Below are positions 41,170 through 51,676 of a DNA stretch of 64,000 nucleotides, in pieces. The number at the start of each line of letters is the position of its first letter. Within the stretch, counting starts at the first letter, position 1. The DNA lies in the NCBI RefSeq assembly GCF_022788635.1, contig NZ_CP076024.1:2480001-2544000 (forward strand), read 5' to 3'. Under the pieces are notes generated by a model, which worked only from the letters and a program-made list of their open reading frames with translations, was not told the origin of the DNA and made no database searches. This DNA is from Methylobacter sp. S3L5C. GTDB taxonomy: Bacteria > Pseudomonadota > Gammaproteobacteria > Methylococcales > Methylomonadaceae. Position numbers and translations under genes: made by a program.

Positions 41170-41380
41170 TTTGCGTAGTTATTTAAAACAACAGCACCGA
41201 GTCGCTTTAGCTGATTTGGTCAATCATTTTAGTATGGATGCCGATGCCTTGCGCGGTATGCTGGGTAAATGGATGAGCAAAGGAAATGTGCGGAAATTGT
41301 CAAAGGAAACTTCCTGTGGCACCAGTTGTTGTAAGTGTGATCCGGCTTTGACAGAGTTCTATGAATGGGTTGATAAGTAA
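41156..41380 (+). CDS. feoC: FeoC-like winged-helix protein
   Basis: A 74-residue protein with an N-terminal winged-helix fold (ILSDLRSYLKQQHRVALADL) and a Cys cluster, CGTSCCKC, in the wing, where FeoC proteins carry an Fe-S or metal-binding site. In enterobacteria FeoC protects FeoB from FtsH and may sense iron or oxygen. It starts with GTG and overlaps the end of feoB by 14 bases, so it is coupled to it. Confidence 0.88.
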   Translation: MILSDLRSYLKQQHRVALADLVNHFSMDADALRGMLGKWMSKGNVRKLSKETSCGTSCCKCDPALTEFYEWVDK

Positions 41381-41418
41381 GCTGATGTCTTGCGTTATCA
41401 AAATTTTATGTAACCAGT

Positions 41419-41440
41419 TATGCGCTTTTTTTCGCATAAA
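41419..41440 (+). terminator. Hairpin after feoABC
   Basis: A perfect 7-bp stem TTATGCG / CGCATAA with the T-run inside the loop, 38 bases after the feoC stop. It is a probable end of the feo transcript, but not a classic terminator because no U-tract follows the stem. Confidence 0.5.
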
Positions 41441-41561
41441 CAGATAGGATTTCGTAGAAAGATAATAGCTAGAAAATTTTTAGTTAAAAACTTACTGAAA
41501 AACAAACAAATAACAAAACGCCAACATATCATGATGATCTTTATGGTAGAATGGCTTAATT

Positions 41562-41638
41562 GCCCCGATAGCTCAGCTGGATAGAGCGGTCCCCTCCTAA
41601 GGGACAGGCCGGTGGTTCAAATCCGCCTCGGGGCACCA
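41562..41638 (+). tRNA. tRNA-Arg(CCT)
   Basis: 77 bases including encoded CCA. Acceptor stem GCCCCGA / TCGGGGC, D-arm AGCTCAGCTGGATAGAGC, anticodon arm GTCCC-CTCCTAA-GGGAC with anticodon CCT, T-arm GGTTCAAATCC. Decodes AGG. It stands alone between feoABC and rhlE; no integrase or attachment-site duplicate is seen beside it. Confidence 0.97.
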
Positions 41639-41843
41639 CACAAATTACACAGATAGAGATCGCGAATCTGTGTTACCAATAACGTTCACTATCCCGCCAC
41701 TATAAAAATACGCCAATCGCTTTTAGAAACACTTGCAATATATTTACATATTGTTGATAAGTCGCGTTCTTGGCAAGAAATTCATTTTTTATACAGTGCT
41801 GCAAGATACTAATCAATAGCAGCCATCAATTGAGACACAATAC

Positions 41844-43103
41844 ATGCCATTTTCAAAACTCGGTTTATCAGATCCACTTTTACGTGCTATTGCTGATGCC
41901 GGTTACTTAACTCCATCTCCTATTCAATTACAGGCCATTCCTGCCGTATTAAACGGTCATGATTTGCTTGCTGCCGCGCAAACAGGTACCGGTAAAACAG
42001 CTGGCTTTGCTTTACCGATTTTGCATCGTTTATCACAACATGCCTACGGTCCCAATCGTCCGATCAGAGTATTAATATTAACGCCAACCCGCGAACTTGC
42101 TGCCCAAGTCGGTGAATCAGTCAACAAATATGGTGTGCATTTACACCCACGATTAAAAACTGAAGTGGTATTTGGCGGGGTAAAAATCAATCCACAGATG
42201 ATGCGCTTAAGAGGCGGCGTTGATGTGCTGGTAGCGACTCCGGGTCGTTTACTGGATTTGGTTAATCAAAATGCAGTTAAGCTGGATAAAGTAGAAACAT
42301 TGGTTCTGGATGAGGCAGATCGAATGTTGGATATGGGTTTTATTCGGGATATTCGTAAACTAATTGCTTTGCTGCCAAAAAAACGCCAAAACCTGTTGTT
42401 TTCAGCAACTTTTTCTGAAGATATACGTAAGCTTACAACGGGCTTGTTAGTTAATCCGATAAAAATTGAAGTGGCCGCTCGTAACACTGCAGCAGAAACC
42501 GTCGAGCAAATTGCTTATCTCTGTAATAAAGCTAATAAAACCGAACTGCTTTGCCATTTGATAAAAACCAATAATTGGCAACAAGTTTTGGTATTTACCA
42601 GTACCAAGCATGGTGCCAACCGACTGACTGAAAAACTCAACAAAATTGATATAAAAGCGGCTGCCATTCATGGTAATAAAAGCCAGGGTGCAAGAACCAG
42701 TGCCTTGTCAGGTTTTAAAGCCGGCGAGATCAGAGTATTGGTTGCTACCGATGTGGCGGCGCGAGGTATTGATATTGCCTTGCTTCCGCATGTTGTCAAT
42801 TATGAATTGCCACGCGCTCCTGCCGATTATGTGCATAGAATTGGTCGTACCGGCAGGGCAGGTATAGAAGGGCAAGCGATATCGTTGGTATCGCATGATG
42901 AGCGTGATGCTTTGCGGATGGTTGAAAAATTGATTGGTGCGCCGATTAAACGTGAGCAGATTGTCGGTTTTGAACCGGCCGATGTTGCACCACCGATGCC
43001 TCCTGAGCCTCCACGCGCGCCTCGGCCACCCAGAAACTCAAATCAGGCGCGTAAACCTTCGGGCAATTCAAATAACAGGCCCCGCTCAAGAAGCAGCGTT
43101 TAA
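41844..43103 (+). CDS. rhlE: DEAD-box RNA helicase, RhlE type
   Basis: ATP-dependent RNA helicase of 419 residues. Q-motif near [14 protein letters not shown], motif I AQTGTGKT, Ia [30 protein letters not shown] and [12 protein letters not shown]. The tail of about 45 residues is Pro/Arg/Asn-rich and basic ([19 protein letters not shown]), a typical RNA-binding extension of RhlE-like proteins involved in ribosome assembly or RNA turnover. It is followed by queG after 39 bases on the same strand. Confidence 0.93.
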   Translation: MPFSKLGLSDPLLRAIADAGYLTPSPIQLQAIPAVLNGHDLLAAAQTGTGKTAGFALPILHRLSQHAYGPNRPIRVLILTPTRELAAQVGESVNKYGVHLHPRLKTEVVFGGVKINPQMMRLRGGVDVLVATPGRLLDLVNQNAVKLDKVETLVLDEADRMLDMGFIRDIRKLIALLPKKRQNLLFSATFSEDIRKLTTGLLVNPIKIEVAARNTAAETVEQIAYLCNKANKTELLCHLIKTNNWQQVLVFTSTKHGANRLTEKLNKIDIKAAAIHGNKSQGARTSALSGFKAGEIRVLVATDVAARGIDIALLPHVVNYELPRAPADYVHRIGRTGRAGIEGQAISLVSHDERDALRMVEKLIGAPIKREQIVGFEPADVAPPMPPEPPRAPRPPRNSNQARKPSGNSNNRPRSRSSV

Positions 43104-43142
43104 GTTATTATATCTATTCACCCTAAAAGTTAATTTTTTGGG

Positions 43143-44228
43143 ATGAACCAGATTAGCGATCAAGAAATGGCCAGTCTTGCCTTGCAAATTAAGCAATGGG
43201 GTCAAGAGCTGGGCTTTCAGCAGGTTGGTATTACTGATACTGATTTATCGGCTGCAGAAGGACATCTGGATAATTGGTTGGCAAATAATTTCCATGGTGA
43301 AATGGATTATATGCAGCGGCATGGCCTAAAACGTAGTCGGCCTGCTTTACTGCATGAAGGCACCGTCAGAGTTATTTCTGTGCGAATGGACTATCAGTCA
43401 GAGTCAACTGCCGCCATGAACCAGTCTCTGGCTGATCCGACTTCAGCTTATATCTCACGCTATGCCTTAGGTCGTGATTATCACAAAATGATGCGCAACC
43501 GCTTGCAAAAGTTGGCTGATAAAATACAGGCCGAAGTGTCTTTATTTTCACAAAAACCGGTATTTAATTCAGGCATGCGTGCTTTCGTTGATAGTGCACC
43601 TGTCCTGGAAAAAGCGTTGGCTGAAAAAGCGGGGTTAGGTTGGATCGGCAAGCATTCCAACGTCATTAATCGCAAAGCCGGATCGTGGTTTTTTTTAGGC
43701 GAAATTTTTATTGATTTGCCCTTGCCAATAGATAATCCTGCCACAGCCCATTGCGGTGTCTGTAATGCCTGTCTTGATATTTGTCCAACCAAGGCAATAG
43801 TTGCACCTTATCAAGTTGATGCGCGACGCTGTGTCTCTTATTTAACCATTGAGCTACACGGCTCAATTCCTGAAGAATTCAGACCGTTAATAGGTAATCG
43901 GATTTATGGTTGTGATGACTGCCAGATTATTTGTCCGTGGAATCGCTTTGCCCAAATAACCGCTGAAGCTGACTTTAATCCCCGGCAGCAACTTAATACC
44001 CAACAATTATTAGAAGTTTTTGCCTGGAGTGAGGAAATGTTTTTAACAAAAACAGAGGGCTCAGCAATACGCCGTATTGGCCATGACCGCTGGCTGAGAA
44101 ATATTGCTGTCGCTTTGGGTAATGCACCGCGATCACCGCGAATTATTGAGGCCTTAAAGCCTGTGCTGACAGATCATTCTGAAATGGTCAGAGAACATGT
44201 GCAATGGGCATTAAATCAACATGTATAG
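43143..44228 (+). CDS. queG: Epoxyqueuosine reductase QueG
   Basis: Cobalamin- and Fe-S-dependent enzyme for the last step of queuosine synthesis in tRNA (epoxyqueuosine to queuosine). 361 residues, full length. Two [4Fe-4S] motifs: CGVCNACLDICPTKAI (about residue 203) and CDDCQIICPWN (about 256). The cobalamin-domain start is QWGQELGFQQVGITDTDL, and ARYALGRDYH-like and WIGKHSNVI segments are conserved. The C-terminal HEAT-like part is short. E. coli queG lies in a different neighbourhood, so no partner is implied here. Confidence 0.96.
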   Translation: MNQISDQEMASLALQIKQWGQELGFQQVGITDTDLSAAEGHLDNWLANNFHGEMDYMQRHGLKRSRPALLHEGTVRVISVRMDYQSESTAAMNQSLADPTSAYISRYALGRDYHKMMRNRLQKLADKIQAEVSLFSQKPVFNSGMRAFVDSAPVLEKALAEKAGLGWIGKHSNVINRKAGSWFFLGEIFIDLPLPIDNPATAHCGVCNACLDICPTKAIVAPYQVDARRCVSYLTIELHGSIPEEFRPLIGNRIYGCDDCQIICPWNRFAQITAEADFNPRQQLNTQQLLEVFAWSEEMFLTKTEGSAIRRIGHDRWLRNIAVALGNAPRSPRIIEALKPVLTDHSEMVREHVQWALNQHV

Positions 44229-44256
44229 TAAATTAGCTATTTAAAATCGTGTAAAT

Positions 44257-44284
44257 CTTTGGGTGAAACATTATCCACCCAAAG
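44257..44284. terminator. Bidirectional terminator between queG and the beta-propeller gene
   Basis: A perfect 9-bp stem CTTTGGGTG / CACCCAAAG with a 10-base loop, between two convergent genes. T-rich sequence follows at a short distance in the plus direction. Confidence 0.6.
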
Positions 44285-44325
44285 AATCGTTTAAATTTCT
44301 TTATAAAATCGATAACTTGTTTTTT

Positions 44326-45486
44326 TTAATGGGCCGTATCGTGATGCCATTTTGGCATTAAAATAATGCTGTTAGGATTAAGTCCTTGCTCTTTAAAGGT
44401 ATCGATACTGGCGATTTTTTTAAAAGTTGTCATATCAATTACCGACAAAGAACCGTCATTCATGTCGGGAAGATCCAGAAAATTATTCTCTACAATCGCA
44501 TAGTGTTCATCAGGTGAAAAGACGACATGATGAGCACCGGGGGCAGTTGGTATAGACTTTAATAACGTAGGTTTTAATACCGATTGGCTGATATCAAAGA
44601 CATTGAGATGACCAGGTTTGGCTGTGGTGATATACATCCGATCATGCTTGTGGTTGAAGTAAATCTCCAGCGGTACGCTTTGCGTTAACGAATTAAATTC
44701 GTAAGCTTGCTCGAAATCAAAGGTTTTATTGGCAGCATTCCACTGCCCCGTCCAAATAGTCCCACCAAACATCGTTGTGACATACGCCAATGGTGGATTT
44801 GCTTCGGGCAGAAAAACGGCCTCTACTGTAGCAACACCGGAAGGTGAGGGTTTGTCTGATAGTTTGTGCGTAGATAATACGTTACCGGTGCTGGCTTCGA
44901 TGACGGTAACTGTTTCGCCTGGTTCACCCAAGTCGGATGGGCGAATCGTACTGGTAACCATGATACGGTCAATATTATCTTGCAGGCCGATACCGTGCGG
45001 ATAACGAATATGCGTAGTTTTTGATTCAGCAGCGATGACTTTAACCGGTTGATCGGTGTGGGCATTACCGACAATGACATTGCTGGTGCCCATACAGGTC
45101 AGATGCCAGGTTTTTTTGTCATCAGAAAACACCATGTCTTCACTTACCTTGCATTCAGGTATATCAATTTTTTTGATGTGATAGGGTACATGCTTCATAT
45201 CCATAACATGAAGGGCACCATTTCCTAAAGAGGTAATATAGGCTTTGCTTAGGTCTTTGTTATAAAAAATATGATGTGCAACCAAGTCGTCTGGTAGCGG
45301 TATATTATTTAAAATTTTGCCGAAATTTTCGGACTTCGGATCAACATCTATAATCGCTATTCCCTCACGTCTTGGGGTTTGTGGTTTACTTTCGTAATTA
45401 ACCATCGCTAATATTTCTGTCTGTCCGGTTACCGGAATGAGCGCTAAAAAAGCCACCCCGATCAGCATGGATTTTGTTTTTTTCAT
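44326..45486 (-). CDS. Secreted YVTN/YncE-like beta-propeller protein
   Basis: Protein of 386 residues with a signal peptide (MKKTKSMLIGVAFLALIPVT, cleavage near the TEILA region), so periplasmic or exported. The rest is made of about six to seven repeats of the type KAYITSLGNGALHVMDM, DRIMVTSTIRPSDLG and HYAIVENNFLD, the pattern of YVTN/YncE seven-bladed propellers. No CXXCH heme site is present. The start at 45486 has GAGG about 10 bases ahead; the ATG five codons upstream does not. Transcribed alone. The function is unknown; such proteins bind ligands or substrates or scaffold redox partners. Confidence 0.75.
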   Translation of the reverse strand: MKKTKSMLIGVAFLALIPVTGQTEILAMVNYESKPQTPRREGIAIIDVDPKSENFGKILNNIPLPDDLVAHHIFYNKDLSKAYITSLGNGALHVMDMKHVPYHIKKIDIPECKVSEDMVFSDDKKTWHLTCMGTSNVIVGNAHTDQPVKVIAAESKTTHIRYPHGIGLQDNIDRIMVTSTIRPSDLGEPGETVTVIEASTGNVLSTHKLSDKPSPSGVATVEAVFLPEANPPLAYVTTMFGGTIWTGQWNAANKTFDFEQAYEFNSLTQSVPLEIYFNHKHDRMYITTAKPGHLNVFDISQSVLKPTLLKSIPTAPGAHHVVFSPDEHYAIVENNFLDLPDMNDGSLSVIDMTTFKKIASIDTFKEQGLNPNSIILMPKWHHDTAH

Positions 45487-46023
45487 GGTGTTATTCCTCA
45501 TATTTTGATAAAAGTGCTAATAATTTAGTAAGTTATCGTCTTTTTTTAGTATTATTAGGTGCTTGTTGTGCTGGTTTATTGGTCAGATAAACTTATGTAT
45601 TTTTGAGATAAATCAAGTTTTAACAGCTCAGTTACGATTGGAGAAATTATGGCTTTTTACCAAGAGATACCTTATTAAAATTAAGGTGACCGGTCATCTC
45701 ATTTTTAATAATACCATTAACATTTATAAAAATCACTAAATAAATCCGGGCAATATCTTTACTTGTCCGGTAGTGCAGTTACATCTGTTGGCAATGCAAA
45801 TCCTTAGTACCAAAAGATTGGTTTTAGTGATCTGTTCGTGGCGAGAGCGCTTGATAAAGTCGCTACATAACACAGTTAATTAAAGCTGTTTTTTGTTGGT
45901 AGCAGGAGATGTTTACGATACCGAAGCGATGATTATCGAGACTGGATGGAATAAAAATTCAAGTTTTTAATTTGATTTCGGCGAATTTAATGAGAGATTC
46001 TCAGCTAAATAATTTTGATATTA
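45487..46023. other. Long gap between the propeller gene and the signalling operon
   Basis: About 540 bases without a supported gene. It holds an imperfect hairpin, CCGGGCAA / TTGTCCGG (45746-45770), a palindrome TGACCGGTCA (45687-45696) and a nine-codon mini-ORF, MAFYQEIPY (45649-45678), behind GGAG. None can be assigned a role. Confidence 0.35.
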
Positions 46024-46056
46024 ACAGATACCACCCCTTCAAGGTATGGTATCTGT
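46024..46056. terminator. Stem-loop after the hybrid kinase gene
   Basis: A perfect 10-bp stem ACAGATACCA / TGGTATCTGT with a 13-base loop, 12 bases after the stop of the minus-strand kinase gene. No strong U-tract follows. Confidence 0.5.
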
Positions 46057-46068
46057 GACTCATTCAGG

Positions 46069-48618
46069 TCAAGTGTCAGTATTTTGATGTAACAGGGTTT
46101 GTAGGGTTTTATGCGCTTTTTCAAACTCAAAGTCCTTGATTTGCCGGGCAAGTTCTTCGTAGGCTAACCCTAAGGTAGAGCGGAGTGACTCCGAGTAATT
46201 ATCAAATAACGGAATAGCAGCAGTATCACTTTCCGCCAGCAAGGTATTTAGTTTTTTTAGTGCTATTCTTAGGGTTACTTGCTCTGAATGTGCGTTATTC
46301 GCGGGAGTGGGAGTAGATGGCAGGGCAGAGCTAATAGCCATGAGTTCAAGATTAATAGCATTCATTTCAAGGTGAATATCGTCATTTTTAACCGTTTTAT
46401 ACTCACTGGCCTCCAGCCTGGCTTCTAGATGAGTGACTATTTTTGCCAGATGATCAAGCCCCAGAGTGGCTGCCGAGCCTTTAAGCGAGTGAACCAGGTG
46501 TTTGGATTCCTTGTAGTTGCCATTATCGAGACTGGTGGCCACCAGTATCATGTCATTGGCATGTAGATCAATAAAAAGCGCCAGTAATTCCAGATATCTT
46601 TCAGCGTTACCGCCCAGTATTGATTGGCAATAGGGCATGTTAAGCCCCGGTATTTTTGCCATATATGCCAGAGCTATTTCATTACTTTTTTCTTGTGTAT
46701 TCGCTACCGTTAAATCCGTCGCTGTTTTTGAGGGGATTAATTTGGCAAGTGCTTTGGTATGCTTTATATTTATCCCCTTAAATGTATTTTTCATTTTTTG
46801 AGGTAGCCATTTTAATAGGGTTGTATAGAGTATTTCAGGATCTATCGGTTTGGTGATAAAGTCATTCATGCCGACTTCTGTGCAAGTACGGCGACTTTCG
46901 GCAAAGGCATTGGCAGTTAACGCGATAATGGGTATTGACTCCCATCCTGATAAAGCACGGATAGCCAAGGTCGCATCGATGCCATCCATATTGGGCATTT
47001 GCATGTCCATCAGGATTAAATCATAGCTGTTGATTTGTGTTTTTTTAATGACTTCCAGACCATCTGCTGCCGATTCGACGACCATACCTGCACTACGAAG
47101 CAGGGCCACAATGATTTCACGATTAATATTATTGTCTTCTGCCAACAGCAGTCTTGCACCTTCGTGATTTAGTCGCAACTGCGCCTCGGCCTCTCCCGGA
47201 TTCATGATTCTGGATACATTTGGCATAATGCCTTGGCCGCGCTGCAGGCGAGTAGTGAACCAGAAGGTACTACCGATATTTGGGGTGCTATTAACACCAA
47301 CTTCCCCTCCCATCAGTTCTACCAAGCGTCGGGTGATGGCTAATCCAAGACCGGTACCACCATATTTGTCTGTGCTGGAGGTACTAAGTTGTTCAAAAGG
47401 CTGAAATAGTCGAGGTATATTTTCGGGCGAAATGCCGATGCCGGTGTCGATAACCTCAAAGCGCACCAAGAGCTCGTCACCATTCTCTTCCAGTAGCTTG
47501 GACCGTAGTGTGATCAAGCCTTTGTCGGTAAATTTGACAGCATTGCCGGCATAGTTAAGCAGAGCTTGGCGTAGTCGCATGGGGTCACCTCGCAACCATA
47601 AGGGGACGGTACCATTATCGATCTGGATAGGGAGAAGCCCTTTATTTCGTGCCGATTCGTCTATAATTAACCTGACATTGTCGAGAATATCGGTGAGCTG
47701 AAAGTCAGTGTTTTCCAGTTCCAGTTTACCTGCCTCGATTTTTGATATGTCAAGAATATTGTTGATAATGGCTAGTAAATGATGTGCTGCAGTATCGATT
47801 TTACTGAGTTTTTCGGCTTGTTCCGGTATCAGTTTAGAACGGCGCAGCAGATAAGTGAGGCTGATAATGGCCGTCATAGGAGTACGAATTTCGTGACTGA
47901 TGTTGGTCAGAAAAGTACTTTTGGCCCGATTGGCAGTTTCAGCGGCTTCTTTGGCTTTTGCCAGCTCAGCGGTGCGGGAGAACACAAGTTGTTCGAGGTG
48001 ATGGCGGTGCTGATCAAGTTCAACTTCATTTTTCTTGCGCTCGGTAATATCGCTTAGCACAATGCGGCAGAAACCTTTGTTCTCGGTTTCTTGCGCGCTT
48101 GCTTCTGCCAGTTGTGCCCAAATTTGTGTGCCATCGTGTTTAACCATTCGTAACTCGCAAGACTGTGGTTCACCCGTTTGAGATAGCTGTTTACGGTGTA
48201 GATAAAAAATATCCTGATCCGCCTTGAAGATAAAGTGGGCGAGTGGCTGGCGAGTCAGCATGTGTCTGTCTACGCCCAGCAAGGTAGCGGCCTTGAGGTT
48301 GGCTTCCAGGATCAAGCCTTGTTCATCAAGTGTGCAATAGCCTACCGGAGCCAAGTCATAGAGATCAAAATAGCGAGCCCGTGCGTCACCTATTAATAGT
48401 TGTGCTTGGCGCAGTTCTTCATTTTGCATTTCCAGCTCAATCTGATGTACACACAGTTCGTGCAGCATATTGCGTATAGCTTCGGGTGACAGGTCATCAA
48501 GAATGTCCATGGACGCAGTCGGCTTTTCCTGCAAAACCAATGCTTCTGCCTGTTGGCGTAAAGTCGGCACAGGGACTGGTGAAGACTGGTTGCTTACCTT
48601 GTTATTCTTAATGGCCAT
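46069..48618 (-). CDS. Hybrid sensor histidine kinase (PAS-HisKA-HATPase-REC-Hpt)
   Basis: Cytoplasmic multi-step phosphorelay kinase of 849 residues. Order: a PAS domain (about 78-195, [20 protein letters not shown]), a coiled coil, HisKA with phospho-His in [11 protein letters not shown] (about 242), HATPase ([28 protein letters not shown]), a receiver with Asp in [13 protein letters not shown] (about 537) and an Hpt domain with His in [14 protein letters not shown] (about 709). No membrane helices, so input is internal or comes through the CheBR-PAS partner. Its start overlaps the upstream cheBR gene by 11 bases; it is the third gene of a three-gene operon. Confidence 0.93.
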   Translation of the reverse strand: MAIKNNKVSNQSSPVPVPTLRQQAEALVLQEKPTASMDILDDLSPEAIRNMLHELCVHQIELEMQNEELRQAQLLIGDARARYFDLYDLAPVGYCTLDEQGLILEANLKAATLLGVDRHMLTRQPLAHFIFKADQDIFYLHRKQLSQTGEPQSCELRMVKHDGTQIWAQLAEASAQETENKGFCRIVLSDITERKKNEVELDQHRHHLEQLVFSRTAELAKAKEAAETANRAKSTFLTNISHEIRTPMTAIISLTYLLRRSKLIPEQAEKLSKIDTAAHHLLAIINNILDISKIEAGKLELENTDFQLTDILDNVRLIIDESARNKGLLPIQIDNGTVPLWLRGDPMRLRQALLNYAGNAVKFTDKGLITLRSKLLEENGDELLVRFEVIDTGIGISPENIPRLFQPFEQLSTSSTDKYGGTGLGLAITRRLVELMGGEVGVNSTPNIGSTFWFTTRLQRGQGIMPNVSRIMNPGEAEAQLRLNHEGARLLLAEDNNINREIIVALLRSAGMVVESAADGLEVIKKTQINSYDLILMDMQMPNMDGIDATLAIRALSGWESIPIIALTANAFAESRRTCTEVGMNDFITKPIDPEILYTTLLKWLPQKMKNTFKGINIKHTKALAKLIPSKTATDLTVANTQEKSNEIALAYMAKIPGLNMPYCQSILGGNAERYLELLALFIDLHANDMILVATSLDNGNYKESKHLVHSLKGSAATLGLDHLAKIVTHLEARLEASEYKTVKNDDIHLEMNAINLELMAISSALPSTPTPANNAHSEQVTLRIALKKLNTLLAESDTAAIPLFDNYSESLRSTLGLAYEELARQIKDFEFEKAHKTLQTLLHQNTDT

Positions 48619-51600
48619 TTGGTGTCTCTATTAGTTGAGCATTTTTTGATTCTATCAATCGAGCGGTTGTGGCAATGGCATACACTTCCTCTACTTCGTT
48701 CACCAAAGCTGTGGCGATTATCCAGACATTTACGGTAGCACCTGCCTTGGTAACTCGTTGTGTATAGTATGGCTCCAGGGTTTTAGTGGCGCTAATTTGA
48801 TTATCTTTGGTTAATGCCTGTTCTTGCTGGTCTTTAAGAATTAGATCGCGCACGTTCATTTTTAGCGCCTCAGCTTCACTCCATCCATACAATTTTACGG
48901 CTCCTGGGTTCCAGGCCAAAATATGGCCATTAAGATCCTGTACGGTGATGGCATCAGTAGCATCGCGAACGACTATCGCCAGGCGACGCAGTGCGTCTCG
49001 CGCCTGCACAATCTCAGTGATGTCGACAAAGGTAATTACTACGCCTTCAATAATATTATCGAGGGTCCGATAAGGCTGGATACGCATGGCAAACCACTTG
49101 TAATCTGCTGTCTGTACATCTACTGCTTTAGGAATCAAAGTATTTAGAACGCCATTAGTATCCTCCATGAGGCGGTCGTAACCAACCAAATTGAGAGCCA
49201 GGTGGCTTACCGGTCGGCCTACGTCGTTTATGAGCAGGTTCATGATTTTGCAGGCAGTTGGGGTAAAGCGCAAAATACGCAGTTGCAGGTCTAAAAAAAT
49301 GGTGGCAATGCCGGTCCCGGCCAGCAGATTATTCATATCATTGTTGGCTCGGGATAAATCTGCCAGCTTGGTTTGTAATTCGGCATTGACAGTCGCGAGT
49401 TCTTCATTAACTGATTGCAATTCTTCTTTGGAGGTTTCCAATTCCTCGTTGGTTGATTGCAATTCCTCGTTGACTGATTGCATTTCTTCATTTGAGCACT
49501 TTAATTCTTCGTTGGAAGTTTCCAATTCCTCGTGAAAGGCTTGCATGTACTCGTCTTTTTGTCGTAATTGCAGCTTTAGCGCCTTGATGCGCTCGTCTGT
49601 CTCTAATTCGGTGCTTGGTGTGCTTGGCTCTGTGTTTGTTTCAGTAGTTTGTGTGCTGAGTATTCCCTGCGCTTCTTCCAGCGTAACCAGGTATAGAGAC
49701 GTTGTTGTTGTTGTTGTTGGGCTTAAGGTTACCGGATGTATGGTTAAGTTGACTAAAGTAAAGTGACCGTTAGTTTTAACGCGCAGACCAGGAGAGTATA
49801 TGCTTTCAGATAATCTTACCGCTTTGTGCAGGCTGGTGGTCAAGTCCAGCTTTAGTCCTTCACGGGCCATTTTCAGAATGTTATTGATGCCGGACTCGCC
49901 AGGAGTCGGCTCCAGATACCTGCCGGTACGGCCATGTAAATAGAGAATGTCGCCCTGATTATTAACGAGGGCGCTGGCTGGCGCGACATGTTGTAACAGT
50001 GCTTGTTCCGTCAGTTCTCGTAATGATAGTTTTGCGGTATGGTTTGTTTTTCCGGGAGCTCGCAGTAGCGGAACTTCATGCGTCGTCATTTGCTGCATAA
50101 AATTACCGGTATGTTTGTTTGGTTTGTTATAAGTATATTCTTTACGCTTGTACAGCTTGGCCTTGCGGTCGAGTACGATAAATACATCATCAAACTCACC
50201 CACGCTTTCGGAACTGCCAAGAAACAGGGTGCCGCCAGGATTTAGCGCGTAGTGAAATAGCGGTATAAGTTTTTTTTGCAACTCTGAGGTCAGATAAATC
50301 AGCAGGTTTCGGCAACTGATAAGGTCAATTTTGGAGAAGGGAGGATCTTTAATGACGCTGTGTTCAGAAAAAACCAACATATCGCGGATATTTTTATGAA
50401 TCCTGTAGCCGTTGCCGTCAGACTCAGCAGTAAAAAATCGGGCCAGGCGGTTCGGCGAAATGTCAAAGGCAATACTGGCCGGATAAAGGCCGGCGCGAGC
50501 AGTAGTAATTGCCTGATGGTCAATGTCAGTAGCGAAAACTTGTACTTTGTAACTTTGCTTGATCAGCTCCAGATACTCTTGGACAAGAATGGCGATAGAA
50601 TAAGCTTCTTCGCCGGTAGAGCATCCGGTAGACCAGATGCGAATCGTTGTAGCTATGGGCTTGTCGATAAAAAGTGTCGGGATGATCTGTTTTTCAAGTG
50701 CCATAAAGGCATCCGGATCGCGGAAAAAATTGGTCACGCCGATTAACAGGTCGGCAAATAACGCATTGACCTCGGTCGGATTCTGTTGCAAAAACTTGAG
50801 GTATAGATCAATGTTATCTATTTGATGTACTGCCATTCGTCGTTCAATCCGACGATAAATTGTTTTGGGTTTGTAGAGGGAAAAGTCATGACCGGTTAGG
50901 CCCCGCAACAGCACGAAAATCTTGTTTAAAACTGCCTCGCTGGGTACCATAGGTGTGTTGATTAACTCAGAGCGGTTGATAAAGGCGTGCTTGACATAGG
51001 TGATGAGTTGGGCAGGCATCTCGGCTGGCGGCATTACGTAGTCTACCAGGCCAGTGGCAATAATACTGCTCGGCATACCGTTGAATTCAGTAGATTCTGT
51101 ATTCTGCGCTATAACGATGCCCCCTTCGGCCTTGATGGCTCTTGCGCCCGATGTGCCATCGCTGCCGGTACCTGAAAGTATAATGCCGATGGCACGTTCA
51201 TGCTGATCTTGGGCGAGTGAGCGAAAGAAAAAGTCAATAGGCAGGCGCTGGCCGCGTGGTGCAAAAGGCATCAGCAATTGCAGTGTACCATTCAGTAGTG
51301 CCATATCGCGATTGGGTGGAATTATATAGGCACAGTTGGGTTGTACGTGCATACCGTTCTCAACTTCATAGACCTTCATGCGTGTATAGCGCTGGATGAG
51401 ATCAGTGAGGATGCTGCTATGGTCCGGAGCCAAGTGTTGTACCAAAACAAAAGCCATGTCAGGGTCTGTGTCCGTAGGCATGCCAGAGAAAAATGCCTCA
51501 AAAGCTCCCAGTCCGCCAGCTGAGGCACCGATGCCGACGATCGGGAAAACCGTAACCGGTTTGTCAACCGTTTCTTGCGCATTATGGCTGGTTGGTTTTA

Positions 51601-51676
51601 TGGCTTGTCCGTCGTTTGTTTTGGCATCGCCGGAAGCTATTGTGGTATTTTTATTGTTTTCCTTGCGGGTCGTCAT
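48608..51676 (-). CDS. CheB-CheR fusion protein with coiled coil and PAS domains
   Basis: A 1022-residue fusion. Residues about 45-230 form a CheB methylesterase (Ser in GIGASAGGLGAFEAF, His in QHLAPDH, Asp in GTGSDGTSGARAI) without a receiver domain. About 240-500 is a CheR methyltransferase (WSTGCSTGEEAYSIAIL; FATDIDHQAI; IDLISCRNLLIYL). About 690-775 is a coiled coil made of repeated NEELQS/NEELET units. Two PAS domains follow (about 785-1005). A six-codon Thr repeat lies in the linker. Such fusions occur outside classic chemotaxis clusters; no MCP or CheA is nearby. Overlaps the response-regulator gene by 4 bases. Confidence 0.93.
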   Translation of the reverse strand: MTTRKENNKNTTIASGDAKTNDGQAIKPTSHNAQETVDKPVTVFPIVGIGASAGGLGAFEAFFSGMPTDTDPDMAFVLVQHLAPDHSSILTDLIQRYTRMKVYEVENGMHVQPNCAYIIPPNRDMALLNGTLQLLMPFAPRGQRLPIDFFFRSLAQDQHERAIGIILSGTGSDGTSGARAIKAEGGIVIAQNTESTEFNGMPSSIIATGLVDYVMPPAEMPAQLITYVKHAFINRSELINTPMVPSEAVLNKIFVLLRGLTGHDFSLYKPKTIYRRIERRMAVHQIDNIDLYLKFLQQNPTEVNALFADLLIGVTNFFRDPDAFMALEKQIIPTLFIDKPIATTIRIWSTGCSTGEEAYSIAILVQEYLELIKQSYKVQVFATDIDHQAITTARAGLYPASIAFDISPNRLARFFTAESDGNGYRIHKNIRDMLVFSEHSVIKDPPFSKIDLISCRNLLIYLTSELQKKLIPLFHYALNPGGTLFLGSSESVGEFDDVFIVLDRKAKLYKRKEYTYNKPNKHTGNFMQQMTTHEVPLLRAPGKTNHTAKLSLRELTEQALLQHVAPASALVNNQGDILYLHGRTGRYLEPTPGESGINNILKMAREGLKLDLTTSLHKAVRLSESIYSPGLRVKTNGHFTLVNLTIHPVTLSPTTTTTTSLYLVTLEEAQGILSTQTTETNTEPSTPSTELETDERIKALKLQLRQKDEYMQAFHEELETSNEELKCSNEEMQSVNEELQSTNEELETSKEELQSVNEELATVNAELQTKLADLSRANNDMNNLLAGTGIATIFLDLQLRILRFTPTACKIMNLLINDVGRPVSHLALNLVGYDRLMEDTNGVLNTLIPKAVDVQTADYKWFAMRIQPYRTLDNIIEGVVITFVDITEIVQARDALRRLAIVVRDATDAITVQDLNGHILAWNPGAVKLYGWSEAEALKMNVRDLILKDQQEQALTKDNQISATKTLEPYYTQRVTKAGATVNVWIIATALVNEVEEVYAIATTARLIESKNAQLIETPNGH

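Noticed and set aside
41562-41638. tRNA-Arg as an island attachment site
   Set aside because: No integrase gene and no repeat of the tRNA 3' end were seen on either side; neighbours are housekeeping genes.
45649-45678. Nine-codon mini-ORF MAFYQEIPY behind GGAG
   Set aside because: It is not followed closely by a gene it could regulate, and short ORFs with a GGAG occur by chance.
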